A DNA stretch of 64,000 nucleotides from contig JABYQQ010000022.1 in the NCBI GenBank assembly GCA_022605405.1, positions 310,001-374,000 of the forward strand, given 5' to 3'. The notes under the pieces were generated by a model. It ran no database searches. It saw only the letters and a list, made by a program, of their open reading frames with translations, and was not told the origin of the DNA. The stretch is from Earliella scabrosa (lineage: Eukaryota > Basidiomycota > Agaricomycetes > Polyporales > Polyporaceae). The translations under genes and the position numbers were made by a program. Below are positions 46,768-58,435 of this stretch, piece by piece. Position 1 is the first letter of the stretch. The number at the start of each line of letters is the position of its first letter.

Positions 46768-47432
46768 CCAGACGTTCTACAGGACACCTCGTGCGCTCAC
46801 AAAGCCCTCGCAGGACTCGGGCAGGCGGAGTTGATTCTCCCGTCGCTTGATCGCAAGAGTTGATCTGAAAATCCCACGCAGGTTTATGAGCGCCCAGAGG
46901 TGTCCTGGTAGAACGTCTGGTGTGTTTCGTGCTCGGCAAGGGGTCTCGTTACATCGGGTCACATCGGGTCACAGCCCCGAGCGCTGATGTGACGAGTGAC
47001 TCCCCGACTCGAAGACGCAGCAGAGCCCCGTAGAGGTCTTGCGAAGAGTGATGGTCATAAAAGTGTTGATTATAGTCGCTTGTGCCAAGCTTCACTTATT
47101 ACACGGGCGATTTGCCCTGTAACGGACGCGCCAAAGTGTTCCCAGAGGACGAGGCACTCCAAGTAAGGACCATAGACGCCGGCAGTCGTTGAAGTGCTGC
47201 TAGGGTCCTTTATTCGGGACCAAAATCTCGATTGCCTACCCTCCGTAAGCCTGTGTGTGCACTTATGACTGCGTCATGGCTCTCTGGGGCATATTCCAGT
47301 GGACTGAGCGGGGTTGAGTTCCACCCGATGGATTGTTGCCCGGCGCTAGTGACTGTCAGAGCACGTGCTGTGACCTGATGTAACGAGACCCCTAGCCGAG
47401 CCCGAAATGCACCAGACGTTCTACCGTGAGGA
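46768..47432. repeat. Compound inverted repeat with three related arms
   Basis: Arm A (46768-46790, CCAGACGTTCTAC then AGGACACCTC) is the reverse complement of 46897-46920 with one extra base. Arm B continues rightward from GGTAGAACGTCTGGTG at 46907 to about 46974, and its reverse complement recurs at 47368-47425 with roughly 90% identity over about 53 bp (both contain GGGGTCTCGTTACATC). Arm B has an extra tandem copy of a 10-mer, ACATCGGGTC. The 519-bp unit 46907-47425 looks like a foldback or MITE-like element, but no flanking target duplication is clear. Confidence 0.7.
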
Positions 47433-48096
47433 ACGAGCGTCAGTAGAACGGATGGGGACGAGACTACCCCGCTCGCAGCGCACGCACCCATGCACCCATG
47501 CCCGACTCCGAGGCCGTGGGCCGCAGCCGGCCACGGTGCGCCTGGCAGATCGCGCGGTACAGATCCCCAGATGTCATCCAACAATTGTCCGCCTTCCGTA
47601 CCTTCCTCCCGGCACGCTGCACCCATCATCATGGCGACTCCATCATCTCCTCACAGCCCTCTCCAAACCGCCCACCGTCCGCCCACGACGCCCGGGCGTC
47701 CACCGTCCTCCGTGGACCGTGGGCAGGCCACGCGCCCGCATGGCCGGCCGCATCGATCCTTCGCCGTCCCACGCCCCGCTCGAGCCTCGGGCCAGACAGC
47801 CCTCACGCTGATTCAACGAAGCCTACGGTCCAGGATGTTGCTCCTGCACCGTTCCTTGCGCGAACTTTGCGCGTGCGCATCTAGCGAGCGGACGTCTTCT
47901 CCGGATCCACCACGCTCAGCCATCACCCAGCTTTCCACTCCGACCGTCGAGAGTCTCTTCTGAGTTCAGCTTCTGCTTCACCCTTCCCGCTTCGGCGCTT
48001 CCTGCCCTGAGTCGAATCGAGGAAGGAACGTTAACAGGCAACTCGTGTACCAAACCGAAACCCTACATTCCCTCCTCCCTCCCGTCGGCCCGCTCC

Positions 48097-48124
48097 TGTC
48101 TCTTGTCTCTCGTCTCTCGTCTCT
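48097..48124. repeat. Heptamer tandem array, 4 x 7 bp (CGTCTCT-like)
   Basis: Four adjacent 7-bp units: two TGTCTCT then two CGTCTCT. Confidence 0.8.
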
Positions 48125-48690
48125 AAGCTCTCTGCCCCGCCTCACAAGGCCACCACCAACCATACTTACCCTCAGCCGGAGCACACCCTCCGGGTCTCAC
48201 CCAGACGCTCAACGCTGACCCGCCCAATTCCAATGGCAATGCGGCCCGATAGTCGATTCCCCTCGTCTCGACCAGTACTCTCGAGCGTGCACATGCACGA
48301 TCCCCTCCCTCGCCGCCTGACGCGGACGCCCTCCCGCGCCCATCTCCCGCTAGCCCGCTAGTGCACAGCGTCCCGCCTCTCGCCGCCTGAAATCTGGCGC
48401 AGAACAATGGCTCGCGTGCGCGTGGCCATGGCGATGACCCCCCCCTCCGGTCCCGCGCTCTCGACGTCAACCTCAAGCCCGTGTTCGCGGGCGAAGGGCA
48501 CCCGTACCCGAGTCCGAGCCCTCACCCGAGCGCCCGACCTCGACCTTGGACGGTACAGCTTCAGGTTCCGAGCCCGAGTCCGAGTCGGAGCGGGTGCGGA
48601 CGTGCGGGGGAATTTGACCAGGTCTTGGTCCTTGGTCCTGGGTGCGATGTTGCGATTGACAATGATCATGACCCCGCCTGGTCGAGTATT

Positions 48691-48711
48691 GAATGTCGAA
48701 TGTCGAATGTT
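48691..48711. repeat. Heptamer tandem array, 3 x 7 bp (GAATGTC)
   Basis: Three adjacent units, the last ending in T instead of C. Confidence 0.8.
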
Positions 48712-50336
48712 GATCTGGGGCAGTCGGGCGCACAAGGTGATTGCAATTCACTCAGCCTCTGCTCCGCGGGATGGATCAGTGAGTGTGAGTACGTACTGCA
48801 TACATACAGCACATGTACATCTCTATGCGTGTACGTACCACCGCACCCATCCTGATCACTGATCTCTTTTCCTTGTTCACTGGCGCGAGCGGGGTCGCGG
48901 CGCTCGTCTTGCCCCAACGCCAGTACGCACGCAACTCCGAGCCTGCACGATCCTCCCGGGACCAAAAGCAAATCTCCAAGAACGACGGGTTCTCCGAGAC
49001 TCGAGTCGTACCGCTCCCGAGCCGCACAGCGATCGACGCGCGAGTCGCCAGAAGCTCCTCACCGCCTGCACACATCCATGACACCGTACCTGCCATGACG
49101 CTACAGCATACAGGCTCAGGGCCCCGCCCGCCCTCCGGTACGTGTTCCTCCTGAGTCCTCGAGGCGGTGTCACCATCAGTGCGTCACACTATTAACTCGC
49201 ACTTTTGGTCCCGACGCTCGACCTGATCATGACTGGTACTGCCGCCGGGAACCAGCGCTCGATCCCAGATCGGGTCTGGCACAAGTGGGAACGTTTCCCG
49301 CCGCCGCGACGTCGGCATCGAACCTTAGGCCTTGTGCCCCAATGCGTCCGCGGTCCCAGAACAGGGAACAGGACTACAAGGTGCCGCTGAACGTTCAACG
49401 GTGAACGCGAACGGGACCTCGGACCCCTGACTCCTGCGTTCCCGTTCTGGGTCACACGCCGGTAAGTACTGAATCACTGTGTCACGGTAGGTTCGCCTGC
49501 TTGGCACCTCGGGAGTCGGGTACTCGAGTACTCGAGGGTGCAAGGTTGTGTCCATGGCACCTCCGCGTCATGGTCTTCTCCATTATCTTCGTACTTCCTG
49601 AATCTGGCTCTCCGTTTCTAGTAGTAGGCTCGGATGCCGCACACCGTGACGGGATCAGCGTGTTTCCGAGTCGACTACTACTCAGTGGGTGGTCGAGCTC
49701 CGCCGGCACCAGATCTTGAGTTGAATGCAGGGCCACGACCTCGAATGTTACGCTGTGCCGGTGGAATGGAGATCGGGCAGATCGGGACCGCAGGGGACTT
49801 TGTCGACGCACCACCTCCAACTTCAACAGGAAGACCGATGGGTAATCGAGAGAAGAGCAAAGGAGAGAGGAGCGCGAAGCGAGCGAGATCGAATGCTGAG
49901 CCATCTCGGCCACCCAGTCACCTACCATTCTGAAGGAATACAAAGCTCAAGGCTGGGCGACTTCGACTTCAGCGAATCGCCCGCAAGCATGGTCGCATCC
50001 CGATCTGGCGCTGAGAAGGCCACGACGAACTCGACGTATGTTCCCGGGGCTTCCTCCTGGACGTGCGATCTGGACCCTTGCGTCACCAAGAACCATGAAT
50101 CGTGGTCGTTGAACGCCTGCGGTCGATCCTCCCAACACGGCGGTCGCTCTCGTTATCGGCCGTTGGTTCCGCGCCTCCATAGCCCGACAGGATGAATGGA
50201 TGTGCGTAACTTGAAGGAGGCGCGTCAGGGGCGGTAGGTATGTTTGATGATGTCATGGTTCGTTCATGAGCGATGTTGAACGCCAGACGACGAGCACGAC
50301 CGCTGGGCCACACATGTCAACACTTGTAACGACACA

Positions 50337-50364
50337 GGACACTGGACACTGGACACTGGATACT
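50337..50364. repeat. Heptamer tandem array, 4 x 7 bp (GGACACT)
   Basis: Three identical GGACACT units followed by GGATACT. Confidence 0.85.
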
Positions 50365-51573
50365 GACACCGGTCATCATTCCAGAGTCTCGCAGCGGGGA
50401 TTACACCCGAGTCCCGCGCATACGTAACCCGTCAACGATCAACGGCGATAGACACCCCCGGGCCTCCAACTTCAAGTTACAAGCTTCCCTCGACCGACTC
50501 GTCCTCCTCCTCGAGGCCTCGACTCGGTGCTTCGCCCGTTCACGAAATCAATTCCGCTCAATTACGTACGCCAGCTCATAGTACGTGCCACGCGTGGCAG
50601 TAATGTTTGACAGTCACCGGTGCGAAGCCCACATCCTTCCTCCGGACCTTCTAAGTGCTCCGTCAGTGTGTCGAGCGAGAGTGCAAGTCAAGCAACCTCA
50701 TTTGGCAGTGCGCCGAGCGCCTCGACCCCGCCCGACCCGCTCCGAGCTTCTCTTTACTCCTTGGCAGTATGCACTCACATACATACCTATGCAGACTCCA
50801 AGCTATTTGTCGCGTCTCGAGAAATTGGACGGGGCAGCGTCACACAAAAAATAGGCTGTATGATCGCACACGTCCCCGCATTTCCGTATTTCCGTCCAGT
50901 CCTGTCACCAGAACTTCACTCTCGCAATTATTACCACCGCCACCTCGACCAAGTGCGGGGCGTGCGAGTGCACGTCAACTTCTTGAAGCTGCCACGGTCC
51001 CCAGGCCTCGAGTGCGGAGTGCCGGTGTCCGGGGCCCCGGAGCCGATTATCAGCGCGTCGAACCTTACTTATACTGACTGAACGTTAGCGGGCCGCGCTC
51101 CCGCTTCTTCTTCTTCTTCTTCGAGCCACGTTCCCGAGTCCCGCCGAGCCGAGAGAGCGCGGATTTACCCTGCTGCAAATGATGTTGATGTGTGTGCTCC
51201 GAGGTGCAGGTGCATCGCATGCGCATCTCCGTCTCCGTCTCCATCGCTGAGCCATGTCTGACTGCAAGATGGGATGGGATGGGATGGGTGATGGGAGGGG
51301 AAGGGAGGGGGCCTGGGGACCGTCACTGACGGCAGAAGGACTTTGTGCGGCTGATCCGACGGCACGGGGCCAGAAAGGAAGGCATAGGAAGGGGAAGCAG
51401 GCAGCACTGAGCAGGGGCAAGGGAACTGCTCACTGGGCCGCGTCGGAATTGGCTCGAGGCGGCCGGGGATCTGGGTGCGGGGCTGTGCGCAGGGAACGTG
51501 GCCGGCGCCGTCTGACGTCGGGACGTCGAACGTTTGAACGCTTGGAGATCCCGAACTCTGAACTCTCTGTGCA

Positions 51574-51601
51574 ATGTGCGATGTGCGATGTGCGATGTGT
51601 G
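51574..51601. repeat. Heptamer tandem array, 4 x 7 bp (ATGTGCG)
   Basis: Three ATGTGCG units followed by ATGTGTG. Confidence 0.85.
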
Positions 51602-51928
51602 CTCTGGAAATTTGAAGCTAGGCCTCGGGAAGCTGGGAAGCTGTGCACCTCGAGGCGTTGAGGTACGGCCACGGCGGAAATTAATGAAGGATCCACGTAG
51701 GCATAGACATCGGGAGTCGTCACCATGCGTCGGGGGCTGCGGCGGGCTCGGGCTCGAGCTCGGGCTGTGGGGAGCCACGCGTGCGGAGGGCGTGGTGGCG
51801 GCACTACTGCATGATGAGGTGCTCGAACCTACACCAGCGGCGGGCGCGCTCGAACGAGGCGGCGGACGTCGAACCTTGATCGAGCGCACCAAACCTTGAA
51901 CTTTGGCCATTGGATGCGTAGCGCGCCT

Positions 51929-51963
51929 GAGGGCTGAGGGCTCTGGGCTCTGGGCTCTGGGCT
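51929..51963. repeat. Heptamer tandem array, 5 x 7 bp (GAGGGCT/CTGGGCT)
   Basis: Two GAGGGCT units followed by three CTGGGCT units. Confidence 0.85.
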
Positions 51964-54900
51964 GGAGACAAAGTGCGGAGTGTTGCTCGGGCGATGCTAT
52001 GCGTGCGCGGATATCTTCAGGCCCGCCCCAGGAAGATTTGCTGCACTGCACCCTCCGTCGCCACCACCGCCGCGGCGTCGTCGTCGACGTCAGTTGCTGC
52101 CCGCGCAGCCGCACATCAGGCATCAAACCTAGAGCTCTATGGTCGCCCCCGCGAGGCAGGAGGATCAGCGAGCACAAATCCGGGCCCCACGAACGCGAAC
52201 CCACCACGAGCGTGGACCCGCGCCTGGAGCGTGTATGTAGATGGCTGAACGGTTCTCCCGCCGGGCCATCCCGCGTGCGTCCATCATCGTTCTGTCGATG
52301 CCGTCGTCCGTTTGTATTCATACGCGATCTGCCTGCGTCGATGTGAAGAGCGTGCGCACTGGCTTTGCTGGTCCCACAGGCTGTGAGTGTGACAGGTCGG
52401 AAGAAGCAGCCCGAGCCTGAGGGAGAGTCTGTTTCTATTTCTTGTGAGGGGGATGCCCGTTATAGCTCGCTGGATGAATCGATGAGCCGCAGTCCTGGCG
52501 GGCTTCGCGAGTGCCGTTATCTGCGCGCCTTGAAGTTTGAATCTTCTGTGACTCGCAGCGGGCCTGCGTGTTCCCGCTGCATCTTGAGTGCTTCGTGCCA
52601 TGGTGCAATCGAGGAGCTCAACACCCAACCCCGGCAGGCAGAGCCAACGAGCAGGCTGATCTTTGTACCCGCCGGGAGCTATTAACGTTTCGGCAGGTCA
52701 GCAATGCGCGAGCGACTTACTAACGAGTCGGCCACATCGCCCGCCTCGTGGTGGGCCGTGGGAGCAGACGAGGGGCAAAGAAGGCGAGAAGGTTAAGCTT
52801 CGTGTCGCAGCGCCAGACATTCAAGGATCGAGCGCCGTGCGCAATTGGCCGACAGCTCCCGGGCGCGCCGCGTCGCTGTAGGACGTTACCATGATCCATC
52901 GACTGCCTCCACAACCAGCGACCCGGCCGAGCGACGTCGAAAGGCAGGAAAGGGCTTCTGCTGCAGCATGGGCCGTGACGAGGGAGTGGTTCCTGTGAAG
53001 TTGGCGCATCGACGCATCGACGCCTCAAAGCCGTCGGCGAGATCAGATCGCCCGGCAGAGAAGATCAGCCGCCAGACAGGAATGACGAGAGGAGCGTGTC
53101 AAGAGCGGAGAGACGGGTCGTCTGGCGGTGCCGTGCTCGCTATGGAGGCTCATGTCCGCCGCCCGTCACCACATTGCTGCTTCCCCTGCGAGCCGACGTT
53201 GACTGTGGGCATCGACGTGTTCTGTTTGCACGTTCCAAGTAGGCGAAGGTCCGAGGCTGCCACAAGCTTGAACGCGCGGAGGTAGAGGGACGACAACACC
53301 AGCCTGCTCGACAGGCTGGCTGTCTGTCGACCGTGCGTGATGCCCGACGTTCATCTGCTGACGGGCCCGAGCTTCCCTGGTACAGAAATCAGGAATCAAA
53401 CATCAGAAAATCAGGAATCAGCTCGTCACACCACGTACCACCCAGGCCCAAACGAGTGCGGACGGGCTTCGCGGACGCCTCGTGGACTGTGGTGGTGACT
53501 GGTTGTCGCGGAATAGCACCTGCAATAATAGCACTGTGGCCTGTCACCGTCGGACCCTGTCCCCCAGAAGCAAGTCGTCGCTCGCCCGGACGTTCTCTGT
53601 CGATCACGTCGCGCGAGGGATCGTTCGCGAAGGCCCCATGTCGCGGCTACCGAAATGAAGCGAGGCAGGCGAGATGAGATGGTTCACTGTGCGGTAATTC
53701 AATGAATCATCTGCGCTGGAGCGCTCGGCACTGCCGGCGGCACGCACCTTCGTTGGGCTGAAACGAGAGGGCGCACGACCCTCTCGAGCGAGGCGGCTCC
53801 CACTGCACGTCTTCTCTCGTGGCCCAGATGCGGACCCTAGAAGTGGGCGTCCCACGCATGCCAGAACCAGGCACGACGGTCTTCCGACGGCAACTCGCGT
53901 TCCTTCTGAAGCGTCTGAAGGCGGACTTGAAGTGCAGAAGAGAACCCTGCGACGGCGGGGTCTTCCGGCCGCTGCTGAGATGAACGCATTGAACAGTTGT
54001 ATGAGTGCGGAGGGAATGTTCCGCGTTCCGCAAACGCCGCCCATGTAGAGTCAGCCGTGACATTCCTATGTCCGTTGCAACGACCGACCGTTCCGCCGAC
54101 AGCGGGTGGCCGGGAGAACCTTCGCGAGGACATCTCCGAGTCTGGGGCGCGCAAAACACGTCTTGCGGGATACTGGCGGGGAGCGTGCGCAGTCGAAGGC
54201 AGCGGATATGGGCATGCTTGGAGTTTGAGTCGCTGTTGGTGCGGGTCGGCGACTTGTTCGATTAGCGAAGTACGCCCATGCTGAAAGTTGGTTGGACGGC
54301 GGGGCAGCGGACTTGGGGTTACGCAGCGGAGAACACTTGGTAGTACTGCATGCGGTGACCATGCACGGATGCATCAGAAGATGTGCCGGAGGAGTCGGAG
54401 ATGGGTAGTAGGGAGACGTGTTGTGCCGTTCACCTGCAGATAGAGCTGTGATAGACTGCAGCCCCGTAGCATGGAAGACTGAAGGCGAGGCTGCGCCGCG
54501 CACCTATATCACTACGAAGCCCTGCGAATAGCCAATTTGGCACCCTTCGGACGGAGTCGTAACACCGCTGTCACCTTGCGACTGAGGGAAGCATTGGAGC
54601 TGATCTTGGAGGTACTGAGCACGATACCGATCCATGCAGCGCGCACTCCGTTCATTGGTCCCCGAGCCGATGTTGACTGAGGGAACTCCACGTCGCACGA
54701 ACTCTGACCGGCGACCTCTGCTGCGAGTTCCAGCCACTAGTACCACCCACGCGCTCCGCTCCTGCCCCGGCCTCCGACGTGCGGGAAGGGTAGCGCGACC
54801 GTGACTCGGACTCCCGCTCGATCAGACTTCACTGCTTCAACTATTGTATCAACGTCGTCTCCGACAAAGCCTTTTCGACGTACCGTTCCGTTGCTGCAGG

Positions 54901-57900
54901 TATACTTCAATGCCCGGCGGCTCATGCAAGACTTGCACCTCGTCCGAGTTTGCCTGTGCGGCAGGCGCACTGCGCAAGCCACGACAGCATTGATGTTGGG
55001 CGGATGCCAAGACTTGAGAAATGTGTCCGCGCGCCCTAAGCGCCGTAGCAGACCGGCGGGTTTTCTGAGCCCGATCACTCTCCGATCGCGCCGCGATGCG
55101 CCCAGGGGAGCGGGACACCCGAAATGAACAAAATTGATTCCGTCTCGGACTTGATCGACTATTCTTCAGCCACCCAGCCAAGACCCTTTGGAGCAAGAAC
55201 TTGAAAGGCGGTTCGTACGCAGTGATGAACCTCGATCGGCCGGAATGCTGAGTTTGCGGTTTCTGATGGGTGGATTCCGGCCGTGTTAGTGCCTGCTAGT
55301 GCTGAGCCTGAGCGGCGGTCAATACTGAGCCTGCGGCCTACCGCCGACCGGTGCTGAAGCCCGATGTCACCGTAAGAAACTGGGGGCGATCGCTTCTAAG
55401 CGGGTGCTTATACTCACATGTACCGTGCACGCAGACAGAGCTTGAGGCCTCGGTGGCGTGATGGGCTTCTGGGCCGTGTTTGCAATTGGTGAGATGTGGT
55501 CCCGTGGTTGTCCTAGTACATACCTCATATTTCGCGCCACTGGCTGGAAGAACAAATCACAATTGGCGACTGAACCGCGGCCCAGTTCTCATCGATCTTG
55601 GAGCGGAAAGCGGGATGGCTGGATAATTCGAACGGAACGAGGCATACTAGGGTTAGTCACGGCTTTGAATCAGTTTTTCCACTAACCTCAAGGGTCGCGT
55701 GCCCGTGCGATTCACCCGGCGCAAGTGGCCGGATCTAGAAGAGCATCCATGCGGTCCTTGCACCGTTACATTCATACGGACCAGCGTCTGAGTCCTCGGG
55801 CGCGCTGAGACACCTATACTGGCACCGATTCAGGTAGCCGAGTCCACCCAGCACGAGCGGCGCGCGCAACTGCGCCAACATAATCAGTCCGGGGTCGAGA
55901 AGGGTCAAAACATAGCGAGACGCCACTTCACCTAAGCCTCCTCACGCAACCACGAGATTAGCATATCCGAAGTGAGATAGTCGAGCCATCGAAGCATGGA
56001 CGTCTGTGGGCGTCCGACTCGAAGGGCCGCACCTTGCGACGGGGTTGGGGGTGGGTCATTGTGTAAATCTCTCCAGATCTTGCGGTAGCCGGTAGGACGG
56101 CCTCCTGGGTCTAAGAAGCACGAAGCAGATTAGCGTCGCAACGTCGGGCGTAACGCACAGAGGTAGCTGAACAGGGCGGCCGGAGGCATTCCTGCCGCTG
56201 AGTACATAGTCAGCATGACCATGCCGAGAGCGCGCGCGCAGTGATCGTCGTTGGCACAGGCAGAGCGCCCCGGTCTCGCGCCCGATCGGCGAGCCGCTTC
56301 AGTCGGTGTCCTAGAATTAGCCCACGCGCGCGCAAAGGGGACTTCGAGCCTGAGAGCGTGCGGGGGTACCATTGCTAATGCACGGTGCCTGGGCGTGAGT
56401 AATAGAGCGCATCAACAGCGTTCACTGGCAGCGCTCACCATGCATATTGCCCTTCTCATGCTTTGTCATGGAGAAACACTCCGGTGTCGAAACATGAGGT
56501 TAGTCCTCGGCTGGAGGTGATCGAAATGGGGTTCGGTGCACATTCGTTACTACAGGCTTCTGCCGGTCGTCACAGATCCGAGTCCGGCATTAGATCACGA
56601 GCATTGACATGTGGACGTGACCGAGACATCGGGAATAGCTGTAGAGCTTGAGCCCGGAGTTGTATCCGAATGAACGCCCTAGAGTCCGGATGCGATTAGT
56701 CCAGGGCCCCTCTTTCGTCAGCAGACCCATTGCGTACTGGTTGATCTCCTCGGATCTGCTATGAACGCTCCTCATGATATCCGCGATTTAGCCTCGTGTA
56801 CCTGCGCGCACCCATCAAGCCTCTCTATCCTGGTTGCGGTTGGAGCGAGCAAGATTCGAGGCTGTATGCGCGACGTCCGGGATCTGTGGCGTACAGCGTG
56901 CCCCGCGGGATGCCGTAAGAGCCAGGCCTACCAAGTCCACAAGAAGCGATCCATTGACAACGGGACTGACATGCTGTCCACACCGATGATGAACGCGATG
57001 AGAAGCAGGGCGACGCATTCAATGAATCAGAGCTCACGACAGCGGAGAAGAATGCGGAAAGTCCGTGAGGACACTGCGATCCAGGGGCGCAACGGAGCAG
57101 GAATGCTTAGCGCAGTGGTACGAATTGGCCAAGAGCGGTGGCGGGGGATTGACGCTACTGCAGACGCAGTCGAAGCGCCAGAGTCGCTGGACTGGGGTGC
57201 CTGGGGCCGCGCAAACAGCGAGCATTGCTGACGATGGCTGCGCACGCCGTGATAGATTACATGGCGCCTGTGAGGTTCGCGTTAGACCGTAACTACTGAG
57301 TTGGATAGAGGGCCGCAACATGCAAAGTGTACCTGAGTGCATGCACTGCATGAGGAGATGCAAATCCAGATGCACGCTTGCAATAACGGTCCCGCCTTGA
57401 TGGCTCCCTGATGCCAGAGCTGCGAACAATCTATGCTAAACGTGATACGGCATCAAAATCAAAATAGAAGATCTCTTTCCAACAACAATAGACTTACTTA
57501 CTCCCTCTTCTCGAAATTTATCTCGGGTTCTAGTCGTTGTCCTTGTCTGGCATTCACGAGGCAAGGTCATACGTGGCCAGCGCATACATTCAACTACAGC
57601 GAAAATCTGAGTCACATGACGATGGTAACTAACAGGAACAATGAGATATTGTGTGGTTACAGCGGAAACGAGGTTTCACGCACCTGCATCCACATTTGGT
57701 GGGTAGACGTCGACTCGGACGCGGAGCAGCCTGCCTGCGGCAGTGAGAGCTGGTACTACTACCATCCTTAATTGACTGAGCTGTCCGAATGTTGAATCGT
57801 TCGTGGTCGTTATTCTGTTTCCGCCAGTTTTCTCATGGGTATGAGCCCTTGCTCCGGCCGACGTCGTACTGTCAGTATCATTCGGTGGTCGAGGAGGAAG

Positions 57901-58435
57901 AGTCGCCTCCAAGCGCCCAATGCAATGGGCGTCTGAGGTGTCGGCTTCTTCCGAGACCCTGGGCCTCCGCATGTCAGATCCATGTCAAAGGCAAGTTGGA
58001 ATTTGAGGCACCGCGGTGGGCGTGTTGGCACCGCCTGAAACAGAGTGTCGGAGTACTCATCCCGACGTTATGACGCTATAGCGCACTCTAGAGCTAACGC
58101 AATTGGCGTGTATCGCGGCCCAAGAAGTGGGGTGCGCACGGCAGACGCGATGGTAGCATGCAAAACTTGAATATGGTCCTGCAAGGTATGCGTCTCGACA
58201 AACTGGACTGGTAGAGCACCCGGCTGTGGAGTTTAGAAACTGGAAAACAATACACGAATGAGATCCCCCTGGCTAGCGCACACGCGCGTGCGAAGACGCA
58301 TGCGTGCGGCGGTTTGCGGACCTGTGGGCAAGGGGTGAATGTCCGCGTCAGTTCCAGTACAGGTCTCTACGTACCTCTGCTTATCCGGGTATCCAAAGTA
58401 CGTCCTCCAGGAGCCGAGTGAGCGAACTCGGAACA

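Larger units (their letters stand above)
45995..58435. other. 12.4-kb gene-poor region
   Basis: The first few hundred bases upstream of 45994 are the STE12 promoter. Beyond that no ORF shows a known family, conserved motif or consistent exon-intron pattern. The longest frame is 332 codons (minus, 52321..51323), of Ser/Pro/Arg-rich low-complexity composition typical of GC-rich noncoding DNA. The region contains a three-armed inverted repeat (46768-47432) and five heptamer tandem arrays (48097-51963), listed separately. It may hold noncoding transcripts or decayed elements. Confidence 0.45.

Noticed and set aside
49482..49943. 153-codon minus-strand ORF and similar frames between 47 and 56 kb
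   Set aside because: No conserved motif and no exon-intron continuation; overlapping frames of equal length exist on both strands.
51323..52321. 332-codon minus-strand ORF with an ATG start
   Set aside because: Low-complexity Ser/Pro/Arg composition, other frames also open, includes translated heptamer repeats, and no domain is visible.
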